Source of the DNA: Cohnella laeviribosi DSM 21336 | Lineage (GTDB): Bacteria > Bacillota > Bacilli > Paenibacillales > Paenibacillaceae | Direction of reading: 5' to 3' | Assembly (NCBI RefSeq): GCF_000378425.1 | Contig: NZ_KB899832.1 | Location: 1 to 61,195, forward strand | Length of the DNA stretch: 61,195 nt | In this document: in pieces, positions 7,220 through 16,573 of the stretch | How positions within the stretch are numbered: the stretch's first letter is position 1 | Layout: the number at the start of each line of letters is the position of its first letter | Made by a program: the position numbers and the translations under genes | Notes under the pieces: generated by a model | What the model was told of the DNA's origin: nothing | The model's input: the letters and a program-made list of their open reading frames with translations, nothing else | The model's database searches: none

Positions 7220-8086
7220 ATGAAGATTTTGGTTACAGGCGCGACGGGGAAACTGGGATCGATCGTGGTAGATACCTTGTTGCAAACCGTACCGGCTGAA
7301 CATCTGGCGGTCAGCGTCCGGAACCCGGAGAAAGCGGAAGGTCTTCGTGCGCGCGGCGTCGACGTTCGTCATGGCGATTTTGACCGACCCGAAACGCTGG
7401 ATAAGGCGTTTGCCGGTGTGGACCGGCTCCTGATTATATCCACGGATGGGGACAACGACACCCGGATTCGCCAGCATAAGGCCGCGGTAGAGGCTGCCAA
7501 GCGCGCCAACGTGGGCTTCATTGCTTATACAAGCCTTGGACATGCGGACACAAGCCCGTTGTTTCTTGCTCCGGTGCATCGCGCAACGGAGGAGGCCATT
7601 CGTCAGACGGGCATTCCTTACTCTTTTTTGCGCAACAACTGGTATCTTGAAAACGAAATCGGCACCATTGAAGCTGTTCTGAAAGGAGCGCCCTGGCTGA
7701 CCTCGGCAGGCTCCGGCAAGGTTGGGTGGGCGGCGCGCCGTGACTATGCGCAAGCAGCGGCAGCCGTTCTAGTCGGCGACGGTCATGAGAATAGCATCTA
7801 TGAGCTCTCGGGCAAACCGCTTACCCAAGAAGAACTGGCATCGATTCTCGCCCGCGTTCTGGGGAGAGAGGTACCCGTACAACAAGTGGATGACGATACC
7901 TATGCCAAAATAATGGCCGAAGCGGGCGTGCCGGAACCGGTGCTTCCCATTCTCGTTGGGATCCAGAGCGCGATTCGCGAGGGAGCTTTGGAAATCGAAA
8001 GCAACGATTTCGAGAAGCTGTTGGGCCGGCCAATCACCCCGCTGGAAGAAGTTCTGCGGGAAATCGTTAGCCAAGCGCAATCTTGA
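7220..8086 (+). CDS. NmrA-like SDR, QorB-type NAD(P)H:quinone oxidoreductase
   Basis: A 288-residue atypical short-chain dehydrogenase. The N-terminal Rossmann motif is VTGATGKLG (residues 5-13), followed by SVRNPEKAEGL, the signature after strand 2 in QorB/YtfG-type proteins, then DRLLIIST and the TSLGH region, PYSFLRNNWYLEN and the NmrA-like C-terminal domain. QorB reduces quinones with NADPH in the cytoplasm. ATG 7220 follows GGAGGG at about 8 bases. The gene is monocistronic, under a strong promoter with an HxlR-like inverted repeat, and followed by a long hairpin. Redox or quinone induction is likely but inferred. Confidence 0.85.
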   Translation: MKILVTGATGKLGSIVVDTLLQTVPAEHLAVSVRNPEKAEGLRARGVDVRHGDFDRPETLDKAFAGVDRLLIISTDGDNDTRIRQHKAAVEAAKRANVGFIAYTSLGHADTSPLFLAPVHRATEEAIRQTGIPYSFLRNNWYLENEIGTIEAVLKGAPWLTSAGSGKVGWAARRDYAQAAAAVLVGDGHENSIYELSGKPLTQEELASILARVLGREVPVQQVDDDTYAKIMAEAGVPEPVLPILVGIQSAIREGALEIESNDFEKLLGRPITPLEEVLREIVSQAQS

Positions 8087-8117
8087 GTTCTAAGCGAGCT
8101 ATAGCCATACAACAGAT

Positions 8118-8215
8118 AAGGCTGTCCTTCAGGTGATATGCTCCCCTCACAGTAGCAGGTTTTATTTTTTAACCTGTCTACCTTAAGGGGAGCATATCAA
8201 CCGGAGGACAGCCTT
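8118..8215. repeat. 98-base near-palindromic repeat (MITE-like) or large terminator
   Basis: Arms AAGGCTGTCC (8118-8127) and GGACAGCCTT (8206-8215) pair perfectly. The next 20 bases each side pair with few mismatches (GATATGCTCCCCT against AGGGGAGCATATC), and an inner AGCAGGTT/AACCTG pair surrounds a T-rich loop. The two halves behave like inverted copies of one mobile-element end; they share TGCTCCC with the IS3 end at 503. TTTT follows the outer stem, so it could also terminate the reductase transcript. Confidence 0.7.
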
Positions 8216-8279
8216 TTCAATATAGCCCGGGACACGTATACTTTAATAAACTTCGACTTCCATCGCCGGAGGCCTTGAG

Positions 8280-10151
8280 ATGAAGAGCGTATACCCGATG
8301 CTGCGTTATTTCCTATTCGAGAAATCGATCTACCGGACGATCCTGTTTTCCTACCTGCTGGTGAACCTATTGCTGCTGTTGCTGCTCGGCGTGTTATCCA
8401 TCCGTGATTCCACCCGCATGATCACGGACGAGATCATCAAATCCAGCAACAAGGTCATGGAACAGGCCGCGCAGGGGATCGGCTTCAATCTGGAGGAAAC
8501 GAAACGCTCGCTGGTCATGCTCGCCGGAAATTACGCCACCATCTCGATCATGACGGAAAAAAGTCCCGTGGTCATGGCGAACATCCTGAATCATGAACGA
8601 GCGGTCGCGGAGATCGCAAGCGGGATATACACCTTTCAATCCCTGATCAGCGACGTGCTGATCCTGGGCAAGAACGGCTACGTGAACAATCTGGACGGCC
8701 GCAAATCATTGCGCTGGGACTATCGGTTCGGCGAGCAGCCCTGGGTGAAGACGGCGTTCAACGCCAAACCGCAAGGCAATTTCTTCAGCGTCGGCGTTCA
8801 CAAACAGGACTATTATCTGGAGCACGATATTTCCCGTTACAACCAACCCACGCTGTCGGTCGCCATGCAGGTGAGAGGTTTTGGCGGCGAAGTGGTGGGA
8901 GCGGTCATCGCCAACCTGGATTTGCAAAAGATGAACGGCATGTTCGAACGCAACGCCTATCAAAGCGGCGGGAACATCTTTATGATCGACGAGAACCGGC
9001 GGATCATCGTCCATCAGGACAGCGGCAAAATCGGTCAAATTTTGGACATCGAGGGGCTGAACACGATTGACCGGAACCGGTCGGGCCATTATACGGCAAA
9101 AATCAACGGCGAGGAGCATCTGGTGATTTTTCAGCCTACCGACTTGACCGGATGGATTATGATCTCGACTGTGCCGATGTCGGAAATCACCAGCCAATCT
9201 GCGCCGATCAAAACCAATCTGGCCCGCATGCTGTATCTGGGCATTGTCTTGAACATTCTGATCAGCCTGGCGATCACCTTCCGCATCTCCAGTCCGGTCA
9301 ACAAGCTGCTTCGGACGCTGGACAGGCTGGGCGAAGAAGACACGCTCTATGTCAAAACGAGGAACTACCGTTACCGGGAGCTCAATCATATCGGCACCAA
9401 ATTCATGGAATTGATGGATCGGATCAACCTGTTGATCCGGCAAAATTACCTGTCCCGCATCGCGCTCAAGGAAGAGGAGCTCAAGGCGCTTCAGTCGCAG
9501 ATCAATCCGCATTTCCTGTTCAACACGCTGCAGCTTTTGCAAACCGAAATTGTATGCGGTAACATTGAATCCTCCAACCATATCGTGGTCTCGCTCAGCA
9601 ATTTGTTCAGATACTCCATGCGGCAATCGGAGGAACTGGTCGATCTGAAGACGGAACTGGATCATGTGAAGGATTATTTGTACATCATGAACAAAAAGTA
9701 CAGCGACCGCATCGCCTACACCTGTACGATCGCCGATCCCGCCATTTTGCACTATCAAATCCCCAAGCTGATTTTGCAGCCCGTCGTGGAAAATTCGATC
9801 CGGCACGGCTTCGGCGATGACCGGCGCGAAGGATCGATCCAGATCCGCGCGTCGCTGGTCAGGAAAGGACTGCTCATCACGATCCGCGACAACGGCAAGG
9901 GGATGGACAAGAACAGCCTGCGATCGTTAAGACAACATATCGGCAATTCCGACCGGCCGACGGGCCGGCATACGGGCAACATCGGACTGTACAATGTGAG
10001 CCAGCGGATCAAGCTGAAATACGGCGACGATTACGGCTTGCGCATCCGGAGCGCCGAGGGTGTTCACATGACGGTCTATATTCTGCTGCCTGTCATGACG
10101 AAAGACCACATGGAAAGGGGCGACCGCCATGAAGCTGCTGATTGCGGATGA
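8280..10151 (+). CDS. YesM-type sensor histidine kinase
   Basis: A 623-residue membrane kinase. Helix 1 spans about 21-40, an extracytoplasmic Cache-type sensor about 41-310, and helix 2 about 314-334. A HAMP-like linker follows, then the His_kinase domain with phosphoacceptor H411 in QINPHFLFNTLQ, and a HATPase domain with N and G boxes (VVENSIRHGF, DNGKGM, GNIGLYN). This is the LytS/YesM (HPK7/8-like) group, which in Paenibacillaceae usually senses sugars or oligosaccharides. ATG 8280 follows CGGAGG at 7 bases. The 3' end overlaps the response regulator start by 23 bases, so the two are one unit. The neighbouring ABC importer is the likely target. Confidence 0.93.
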   Translation: MKSVYPMLRYFLFEKSIYRTILFSYLLVNLLLLLLLGVLSIRDSTRMITDEIIKSSNKVMEQAAQGIGFNLEETKRSLVMLAGNYATISIMTEKSPVVMANILNHERAVAEIASGIYTFQSLISDVLILGKNGYVNNLDGRKSLRWDYRFGEQPWVKTAFNAKPQGNFFSVGVHKQDYYLEHDISRYNQPTLSVAMQVRGFGGEVVGAVIANLDLQKMNGMFERNAYQSGGNIFMIDENRRIIVHQDSGKIGQILDIEGLNTIDRNRSGHYTAKINGEEHLVIFQPTDLTGWIMISTVPMSEITSQSAPIKTNLARMLYLGIVLNILISLAITFRISSPVNKLLRTLDRLGEEDTLYVKTRNYRYRELNHIGTKFMELMDRINLLIRQNYLSRIALKEEELKALQSQINPHFLFNTLQLLQTEIVCGNIESSNHIVVSLSNLFRYSMRQSEELVDLKTELDHVKDYLYIMNKKYSDRIAYTCTIADPAILHYQIPKLILQPVVENSIRHGFGDDRREGSIQIRASLVRKGLLITIRDNGKGMDKNSLRSLRQHIGNSDRPTGRHTGNIGLYNVSQRIKLKYGDDYGLRIRSAEGVHMTVYILLPVMTKDHMERGDRHEAADCG

Positions 10152-11679
10152 CCAGGAATCTCTCCATATTTTCCTTGACCGGACGATGAATTGGGAGGCG
10201 CTCGGCATAACGGACGTCAGGCACGCCTACGACGGCAAGGAAACGTTGCGGCTCGCCGAACAATTTGCGCCCGACCTGCTCATCCTCGACATCCGCATGC
10301 CGTTCATGACCGGTCTGGAAGCGCTTAAATCGCTGCAGGAATGCTCGCGAAAGCCGAAAACGATCATTCTGAGCGCCCACGACGAATTTGAATACGCGCG
10401 CGACGCCTTGCAGCTGAACGCGGTCCAGTACTTGCTGAAGCCGGTGGACATCTCATTGATGGAAGCGGCGGTCCGGAGTCTGGTGTCGGACATTCGCAAG
10501 GAACGGGAAGCGTCGATCACCCATGCATTCGGGAGGCTGGTTCATTCCCGTGTCTTCGAACCCGGGTCGCTGCAGGCGATCGGAGAGGCGTTTCAGGCGC
10601 TGCGGATCCGGCGCTATGCGGTTTTGGACGTATACGGCGAGTCCGGCTCCGAGAGCTTGATGAAAGCGTGGATCTCCGAAGGCGGTTCCGGCGGACCGGC
10701 CGATTCGGAAGCCACCGTCCGTCCGGTGATCTACCGCAAGAGCCCGAACGGTTATTCCTGTCTGTTGGGTCTAACCGCCGAACTGCCGGAGCCGGAATCG
10801 TCGCTTCTGGAGCTGGCTCGGCGCGTTTCGGCCCGATGGACCGCCAGCTTTCCGGAGGCCCGGGTTTCCATCGGCGTCAGCCGCACGGCGGCGGACCCTT
10901 CCTTGCTGCTGGACCTGATCGGGGAAAGCGAAGAAGCCAATCTGCTGAACTTCTACGCGCCGGAGAACGTCAGCATGTACACGGAGGGTTGCTTTAGCCA
11001 GGATTGGTGTGTAAGCGATTTCCAAAAATACAAAAATGCCTTCAAGGAGAAAGTCGCGCTCGAATTCCGCCAGCAAGCGCTGATCCAACTTGTGGCCGAG
11101 CTGTTCCGGGATTTCCGCCAAAAGCGCATTCATCCCGACAACGTGTACGCGCTGGCGCTGCATTATCTTTACACCATCGGACAGGCGATGAACCGCACGG
11201 GCATGAAGAATGCCTTTCTGGATGGGATCTCGTTGGATACACTGAGGCAATCCCGTCATATCGCCGAGCTGGAGGCCGCCTTCACCGCCATGATCCGGCA
11301 GCTGGCGGAAGCGATGGAGGAGGCGCCTGGCCTGAGCGAAACGGTCATGAAAGTCAGGGAGTACGTCCAGCTTCATTACGGAGAGGATCTGTCCCTGCAC
11401 ACCGTATCGCAATTGTTCGCGATCGACCGGTTTCAGTTGAGCCGGGTGTTCAAGCAGCAATTCAACGTGAACTATTGGACTTATGTGACGCAGGTGCGGA
11501 TGGAAAAAGCGGCGGAGATGCTGACCGGCACAGATCTGAAAAACAGCGTGATTGCCGCTGCCACCGGCTTTGTCGACGAGAGCCACTTCAGCCGGGCGTT
11601 CAAAAAGTATTACGGGATGACCCCCAGAGAATTTCGCCAGTCCAAGGGGGGCGCGTCCGCCGGAACCCCTCTTGCCTGA
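10129..11679 (+). CDS. YesN-type response regulator, AraC family
   Basis: A 516-residue regulator. The receiver domain is at 1-120 with the acidic pair D7/D8, phosphoacceptor D54 (LLILDIRMP) and the K in LLKPVD. A 270-residue linker of the YesN type follows. The C-terminal AraC/XylS domain has two helix-turn-helix motifs (DLSLHTVSQLFAIDRFQLSR and NSVIAAATGFVDESHFSRAF, then KKYYGMTPREFRQ). It should be phosphorylated by the YesM kinase encoded upstream, with which it overlaps. The sugar ABC operon begins 117 bases downstream with a weak -35 box, as expected for an activator-dependent promoter. The target is inferred from context. Confidence 0.93.
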   Translation: MKLLIADDQESLHIFLDRTMNWEALGITDVRHAYDGKETLRLAEQFAPDLLILDIRMPFMTGLEALKSLQECSRKPKTIILSAHDEFEYARDALQLNAVQYLLKPVDISLMEAAVRSLVSDIRKEREASITHAFGRLVHSRVFEPGSLQAIGEAFQALRIRRYAVLDVYGESGSESLMKAWISEGGSGGPADSEATVRPVIYRKSPNGYSCLLGLTAELPEPESSLLELARRVSARWTASFPEARVSIGVSRTAADPSLLLDLIGESEEANLLNFYAPENVSMYTEGCFSQDWCVSDFQKYKNAFKEKVALEFRQQALIQLVAELFRDFRQKRIHPDNVYALALHYLYTIGQAMNRTGMKNAFLDGISLDTLRQSRHIAELEAAFTAMIRQLAEAMEEAPGLSETVMKVREYVQLHYGEDLSLHTVSQLFAIDRFQLSRVFKQQFNVNYWTYVTQVRMEKAAEMLTGTDLKNSVIAAATGFVDESHFSRAFKKYYGMTPREFRQSKGGASAGTPLA

Positions 11680-11701
11680 GCGCTGCAACGAAATACAAAT
11701 C

Positions 11702-11749
11702 ATTGTGCAACAATATGAATTTATTCCCCGGCCTTGTTTCGTCTATGAT
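11702..11749 (+). promoter_or_regulatory. Candidate activator site and promoter of the sugar ABC operon
   Basis: An inverted repeat ATTGT-GCA-ACAAT (11702-11714) lies upstream of TATGAT (11744-11749). No good -35 is present at 17 bases (TTATTC at 11721-11726), which fits a promoter that needs an activator such as the YesN-type regulator. The site assignment is inference. Confidence 0.35.
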
Positions 11750-11796
11750 GAATCGTGAAAGTGCTTCCAAACTCTTCTGACGGGGGAATTGTGAAC

Positions 11797-13089
11797 ATGA
11801 GAAAGACGGGATTTTTGCTTCTCATCTTGATCGTGGCCGTATCGCTTGCGCTGTCGGCCTGCGGCAACGCGAGCGACGGCGGCAAGCAGAGCGGCGCAGG
11901 CGATCAGGCATCCGGGGAAAGCGGCAAACAGGAAAAAGTGAAGCTCAGCATTCTGGCGTGGAACAACGAGACGGAAATGAAACCGGTCATGGACGGGTTC
12001 ATGAAGAAATACCCGAACATCTCGTTTGACTTCCAGTTCGCTCCGCCAGTCAAGGACTACATCGCCAAGCTGCAGACGATGCTGCTGTCCGATTCGGCGC
12101 CCGACATCTTCATCATCGCCGCGGAGAACCGCAATGAGGTCATCGACAGCGGACACGCGCTTGATCTGACCGACTATCCGTTCATGGACGTGATGCTGGA
12201 CAGCAACAAGCCGATGCTCAGCAAGAACGGCAGAACGTACGCCTTCACCAATAACGGCTGGGTGGGCGGCTGGTTCTACAACAAGGACCTTTTTGCAAAG
12301 GCGGGCATTACCAAGCTTCCGACCACCTGGGACGAATTTGTCGAAGTCTGCCTGAAGCTGAAAGAAGCCGGCATTACGCCGCTGTACGACAACATGCAGG
12401 ACTTAACCCAGATTCACTCCTCCCTGTACGGGAATATGACCCTTTCGAAAGATCCGAACTTCGACGAAAAAATCTTCTCCGGCGAAAAAACGTTCGCGGA
12501 CGGCTGGCTGGAAGTGTTCAAACTGTGGAAAAAAGACATGATCGACAAGAAGATTATTACGCCGGATATGATCGGACTGACCGGCGACCAGATCGAGAGC
12601 GAATTTACGCTCGGCAACGTCGCCATGTTCTTCGGCGGCCCCTGGAGCATCGCCAAGCTGTCGGCGACGCCCAACCTGAATTTCAGCATGATCCCCGTTC
12701 CGGGACCGGTTCCGGGCGAGACCTACTATGTGGGGGCGCCGGGCGTCGGCTTTGCCGTGAACAGCAAGACGAAGCATAAGGAAGAAGCGCTGAAGTTCAT
12801 CGAATATTTGAGCACGCAGGAAGGATTGGAACTGTTCTATCAAGGCACGGGATCCATCATGACGGCGAAAGGGTTTGAAGCGAAAGTGCATCCGTCGATG
12901 CAGCAGGCCTACGAGGAAGGGTTAATGAAGGGGAAAATCTACCTTCCGATGGTGTCCTGGCCGAGACATCAGGAAGCGCTCCGGAACCAGTTCGTCATCG
13001 TCACCCAGGATATGGCGGTCGGCAAGATTACGCCGGAAGAAGCCGTGGCGGCGATCGACAAGAAACTGAAGGAAATGGAGAACAAATAG
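11797..13089 (+). CDS. Sugar ABC transporter substrate-binding lipoprotein
   Basis: A 430-residue family 1 extracellular solute-binding protein. A signal peptide ends in the lipobox LSAC (cysteine near residue 22), followed by a Gly/Ser/Asp linker. The mature part has KLSILAWNNETEMKPVMDGF, the DIFII region, and the GNVAMFFGGPWSI motif typical of family 1 binding proteins. It should capture an oligosaccharide outside the membrane. ATG 11797 gives a normal signal peptide; GTG 11791 is an alternative closer to GGGGGA. The next gene begins 12 bases later. There is no glycosidase in the operon and no ATPase gene, so a shared MsmX-like ATPase encoded elsewhere is expected. Confidence 0.92.
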   Translation: MRKTGFLLLILIVAVSLALSACGNASDGGKQSGAGDQASGESGKQEKVKLSILAWNNETEMKPVMDGFMKKYPNISFDFQFAPPVKDYIAKLQTMLLSDSAPDIFIIAAENRNEVIDSGHALDLTDYPFMDVMLDSNKPMLSKNGRTYAFTNNGWVGGWFYNKDLFAKAGITKLPTTWDEFVEVCLKLKEAGITPLYDNMQDLTQIHSSLYGNMTLSKDPNFDEKIFSGEKTFADGWLEVFKLWKKDMIDKKIITPDMIGLTGDQIESEFTLGNVAMFFGGPWSIAKLSATPNLNFSMIPVPGPVPGETYYVGAPGVGFAVNSKTKHKEEALKFIEYLSTQEGLELFYQGTGSIMTAKGFEAKVHPSMQQAYEEGLMKGKIYLPMVSWPRHQEALRNQFVIVTQDMAVGKITPEEAVAAIDKKLKEMENK

Positions 13090-13101
13090 AAGGAGGCCAA
13101 T

Positions 13102-13986
13102 GTGGTAAAATTCCTTCGATATCTGCAGTATGAAGTCTTCTTGCTCCCGATCTTGATTATTTATACGCTGTTCACGATCGTTCCGCTCATCCGGTCGTTT
13201 GAGCTCAGTCTGACCGACTTTAACGGTTACAGCACCGATTACCATTTCGTCGGTCTGAAAAACTACATCAAATTGTTTTCCGACGATGCGATCGTATCCG
13301 GCATTTTGTTCACGTTGACGTTCGCCCTGTGCAGCACCGCCCTGATCACCGTCATGGCGATTCCGCTGGCGATCCTGCTCGATCAGAACTTTTTTACCAA
13401 GCACATCCACAGGGCCCTCTTCTTCTTCCCGTCGATTCCGAGCGGCTTGCTGCTGGCCTTCATCTGGGGATTTATTCTTTCGCCTGTCGCATCGGGCGTA
13501 TTCAACACGATTCTTCGGGAAGTGTTCGGCCTTGGCGCGCAACCGTGGCTGTCCGATCCCTTACTGGCCAAACTATCCACGATCATCGTGGCGGTCTGGG
13601 CGCAAACGGGCTGGCATGCGGTGTTATACCTGGCGTTTCTCCAATCCATCCCCAAGGATTATTTTGAAGCGGCAGCGATCGACGGCGCCAGCCGCCTGCA
13701 GCAAATCCGGTATATCACGCTGCCGCTGCTCGCGCCTGCGATGACCGTCAGCGTTATGCTGCTCCTGACAGGCGGGCTGAAGGTGTTCGAAATTCCGTTT
13801 GCGCTGACCAAAGGGGGACCGGGCTTCGAGACGCATACGATCACGCAGGTCATCGTGCTGCGGGGGATTTCCGAAACGCAGTTCGGCCTGGCCTCGGCCA
13901 TGTCCGTCGTCTTCTTCCTGATCGTGCTGGTGATCGCTTGTTTCCAGGTGACGATGATGCAGAAGAGGGAGGAACGGATCCAATGA
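13102..13986 (+). CDS. Sugar ABC transporter permease, MalF/UgpA type
   Basis: A 294-residue inner-membrane permease with six hydrophobic segments. It carries the EAA loop (YFEAAAIDGASRLQQIRYITLPLL) that docks the ATPase. The N-terminal helix (FLLPILIIYTLFTIVPL) is typical of MalF/UgpA partners. The start is GTG 13102, 5-8 bases after AAGGAGG. It is translationally coupled to the next permease by an ATGA overlap. Substrate follows the upstream binding protein and is unknown. Confidence 0.93.
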   Translation: MVKFLRYLQYEVFLLPILIIYTLFTIVPLIRSFELSLTDFNGYSTDYHFVGLKNYIKLFSDDAIVSGILFTLTFALCSTALITVMAIPLAILLDQNFFTKHIHRALFFFPSIPSGLLLAFIWGFILSPVASGVFNTILREVFGLGAQPWLSDPLLAKLSTIIVAVWAQTGWHAVLYLAFLQSIPKDYFEAAAIDGASRLQQIRYITLPLLAPAMTVSVMLLLTGGLKVFEIPFALTKGGPGFETHTITQVIVLRGISETQFGLASAMSVVFFLIVLVIACFQVTMMQKREERIQ

Positions 13987-14807
13987 CGGGATCGCTGAAA
14001 CGTTCGTGGATACTCGACATTCTGATGCTCCCGGTCGGCATCGTCATGTTCTTTCCGTTTTACCTGATCATTGTCAACACGTTCAAGTCCGAGCATGAAG
14101 CGATTTCCAGACCGATGAGCCTGCCGGGTGAATGGGTTTTTGACAATTACAAGCAGGTGTTCGAGCAAACGCCGATCCTTCAAAGCTTCAGCAACAGTCT
14201 GATCCTTACGGTTTGTTCGGTGTTGGTCATGGTGCTGATCGGCGCCATGGCCGCCTATCCGGTCGTATTCAATCCGAACAGGTTGAACCGGCTCGTCACG
14301 CTTTACCTGCTGGCGGGATTCATGATTCCGTTCCAGACGACGCTCATCCCGCTATTTCAATTGATGACCGATATGCAGCTGGTGAACAAGCTGTACGGAT
14401 TGATCCTCCTGTATCTCGGAGGAGCGGTATTCGTCTTCTTCTTGATGATGGGCTACATGCGGACCATCCCGAAAGATCTGTCCGAGGCGGCCATCATCGA
14501 CGGCTGCTCGATCTGGGGCATTTTCTGGCGCATCATCCTGCCCCTGCTCAAGCCGATCACCGTGACCAGCATCATCTTCCAGGCGATGTGGATCTGGAAC
14601 GATTTCCTGGCTCCGCTGCTGTTCCTAAGCTCCCGCAGCAATGCGACGCTCGTGCTGGAAATCTACAAAGCCAAGGGCGAATTCACCGTCAACTGGCCGA
14701 TGTTCATGACGATGACCGTCATTACGCTTGTGCCGATCTTCATCTTCTTCATTCTGATGCAGAAACAGATTGTGAAAGGCATCGTGGGCGGCGCGGTGAA
14801 AGGGTAG
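13983..14807 (+). CDS. Sugar ABC transporter permease, MalG type
   Basis: A 274-residue permease that pairs with the MalF-type protein. Six membrane segments are visible, with the EAA loop (DLSEAAIIDGCSIWGIFWRI, then ILPLLKP) and the MalG-like end QKQIVKGIVGGAVKG. ATG 13983 overlaps the preceding stop as ATGA and gives a standard MalG-type N-terminus; a longer frame from 13938 would lie inside the previous gene and is not needed. It is the last gene of the operon, followed by a terminator. Confidence 0.93.
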   Translation: MTGSLKRSWILDILMLPVGIVMFFPFYLIIVNTFKSEHEAISRPMSLPGEWVFDNYKQVFEQTPILQSFSNSLILTVCSVLVMVLIGAMAAYPVVFNPNRLNRLVTLYLLAGFMIPFQTTLIPLFQLMTDMQLVNKLYGLILLYLGGAVFVFFLMMGYMRTIPKDLSEAAIIDGCSIWGIFWRIILPLLKPITVTSIIFQAMWIWNDFLAPLLFLSSRSNATLVLEIYKAKGEFTVNWPMFMTMTVITLVPIFIFFILMQKQIVKGIVGGAVKG

Positions 14808-14846
14808 CCATGGCTCACGTACAGTAATCTTGAGATATTCGATTGG

Positions 14847-14880
14847 CCCGGTCCCTTGCGAAAGGGTGCCGGGTTCTTTG
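14847..14880 (+). terminator. Terminator of the YesMN-linked sugar ABC operon
   Basis: CCCGG-T-CCCTT pairs with AAGGG-TG-CCGGG around a GCGA loop, followed by TTCTTT. It lies 40 bases after the last permease stop. Confidence 0.8.
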
Positions 14881-14991
14881 CTGTCAGGGGAGTAGAAAAA
14901 GTGAGGTGTCGGGCAATCAGCTCATTGAAAAAAGCCTAGTTTCCAAAGGCGAACGAGACAAATTGCCCTACAACCAGACTGAAGAGTTGTC

Positions 14992-16062
14992 CTATTCCTT
15001 CGCCTCGATCCGGGCAAGCTCCTTGCGCACGAGCGGCGCGACCTTGGTGCCGAGCAGCTCGATGGCGCGCAGCACTTCGCGGTGCGGCATCGTCCCGACG
15101 TTCACATGCAGGAAGAAACGCGTAACCCCCAGATTTTTGCGAAGCAGCACGATCTTCTCCGCGACATATTCGGGATCGCCGACATAAAGCGCGCCGCGAA
15201 GGCTGCGTGCGGCATCGAACGTTTCGCGTGTATAGGGCGGCCACCCCCGCTCGCGGCCGATGACGTTCATTTGGGCCTGCGTTGGAGGAAAGAAAAGTTC
15301 GGCCGCTTGCTCGGTCGTATCGGCGACAAAGCCGTGCGAATGCGTCGCGATCGGCAGCGTGTCGGGGTTGTGCCCGGCCCGCGCGGCAGCTTCCTTATAC
15401 AGGGCGACCAATGGAGCAAACCGCTCCGGCATTCCGCCGATAATGGCGAACACGATCGGAAGGCCCAGCTTCCCCGCCCGCACGGCAGACTCCGGATTCC
15501 CGCCGCTGGCGATCCACACCGGCAGCGGATTCTGGACGGACCGGGGATAGACGCCGAGGTTATCGATGGCGGGACGGTGGCCGCCGCGCCAGGTCACCTT
15601 TTCCGAGGCTCTGATTTTCAGCAGCAGCTCCAGCTTTTCCTCGAACAGCTCGTCATAATCATCCAGGCTGTATCCGAACAGCGGAAAGGATTCGATGAAC
15701 GATCCCCGTCCCGCCATGATTTCCGCCCGGCCGTTCGAGATCCCGTCCAGGGTGGCGAAAGCCTGATACACGCGCACCGGATCGTCCGAAGACAGCACGG
15801 TAACGGCGCTTGTGAGCCTAATTCGCTTGGTCATGGCCGCCGCCGCAGCCAGAACAACGGCGGGTGCGCTCCCGGCGTAATCGGGCCGGTGATGCTCCCC
15901 GATCCCATACACATCCAGACCGACCTGATCGGCCAGGACAATCTCCTCGACCGCGTTGCGCAGCCGCTCGGCATGGCTGATGACCGCTCCCGTCACCGGG
16001 TCCGGCGTCGCCTCCAAAAAGGTGCTGATCCCGATTTCCATCGGTTTTGCCAATTCGGCCAA
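14992..16062 (-). CDS. LLM-class flavin-dependent oxidoreductase
   Basis: A 356-residue bacterial luciferase-like monooxygenase. The TIM-barrel landmarks are present: [58 protein letters not shown] and the substrate-side [13 protein letters not shown]. Such enzymes bind reduced FMN supplied by a reductase and oxidise a small organic substrate; this one is closest in layout to the group that has GIGEHH. The start is TTG 16062, about 9 bases after AAAGGAGG; an in-frame ATG is 21 bases inside. The gene is monocistronic with its own promoter. The substrate is unknown. Confidence 0.9.
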   Translation of the reverse strand: MAELAKPMEIGISTFLEATPDPVTGAVISHAERLRNAVEEIVLADQVGLDVYGIGEHHRPDYAGSAPAVVLAAAAAMTKRIRLTSAVTVLSSDDPVRVYQAFATLDGISNGRAEIMAGRGSFIESFPLFGYSLDDYDELFEEKLELLLKIRASEKVTWRGGHRPAIDNLGVYPRSVQNPLPVWIASGGNPESAVRAGKLGLPIVFAIIGGMPERFAPLVALYKEAAARAGHNPDTLPIATHSHGFVADTTEQAAELFFPPTQAQMNVIGRERGWPPYTRETFDAARSLRGALYVGDPEYVAEKIVLLRKNLGVTRFFLHVNVGTMPHREVLRAIELLGTKVAPLVRKELARIEAKE

Positions 16063-16090
16063 TTCGTTTCGCCTCCTTTATTTTCTCTAT

Positions 16091-16119
16091 AGTTTACTCT
16101 ATTTTTTAATGCCTCTCAA
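16091..16119 (-). promoter_or_regulatory. Sigma-A promoter of the flavin oxidoreductase gene
   Basis: On the minus strand TTGAGA (16119-16114), a 17-base A/T-rich spacer and TAAACT (16096-16091) precede the TTG start by about 30 bases. Confidence 0.55.
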
Positions 16120-16196
16120 CTAAAGTAAGTTATATAATGGAGGAGACGATTACTGAACGGCTGCCCAGCACCGCAATCCGTGGAAGCAAAAATCAA

Positions 16197-16226
16197 GGCG
16201 GCCCGCCGGGATGAAGCGGGACCGCC
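16197..16226. terminator. GC-rich hairpin ahead of the LuxR fragment
   Basis: GGCGGCCCGC (16197-16206) pairs with GCGGGACCGCC (16216-16226) around a short loop; CTCTT follows. It looks like a weak terminator, but no intact gene ends into it, so it may be the remains of the unit that held the full-length regulator. Confidence 0.4.
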
Positions 16227-16229
16227 CTC

Positions 16230-16499
16230 TTGCAAGACCTGATGATTTTCCGCTTTAGCTCCGGTTTCGCGATTCCGGGAGCGGACCCCGATTCGATTCT
16301 GTTGGAGCCGCTGACGGATCGGGAGCGGGAAATTTTGCAGGAGATGGCTTACGGGTTGCGGAATGACCAGATTGCCCGAAAGCTGGTCATCTCCGAAGGG
16401 ACCGTCAAGTCGCATGTCCACCGCATTCTGCAAAAGTTCGGCTGCGAAGATCGGACGCAAGCGGTCGTCATGGCGCTTCGGAATGGGATCGTTCAATAA
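16230..16499 (+). pseudogene. LuxR-type HTH fragment of a NarL-family response regulator
   Basis: This 89-residue frame ends in a complete GerE/LuxR DNA-binding domain: LTDREREILQEMAYGL, RNDQIARKLVISEGTVKSHV, HRILQKFGCEDRTQAV. NarL-type regulators are about 210 residues with a receiver domain in front; here only about 25 unrelated residues precede the HTH and there is no ribosome binding site before ATG 16230. The most likely reading is a truncated gene that lost its receiver. A small stand-alone GerE-like regulator is possible but less likely without a translation signal. A hairpin follows at 16502. Confidence 0.6.
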
Positions 16500-16501
16500 A
16501 C

Positions 16502-16538
16502 GGGGGCTGTCCATCGGAATAAGTCCGGGACAGCCCCC
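16502..16538. terminator. Strong hairpin between the LuxR fragment and the alcohol dehydrogenase
   Basis: GGGGGCTGTCC (16502-16512) pairs with GGACAGCCCCC (16528-16538), an 11-bp perfect stem. It lies between two convergent genes. There is no immediate T-run, so bidirectional termination is plausible but not certain. Confidence 0.6.
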
Positions 16539-16573
16539 ATACGTTAAACCGCGTTTTTACCGTACGGCAAGAC

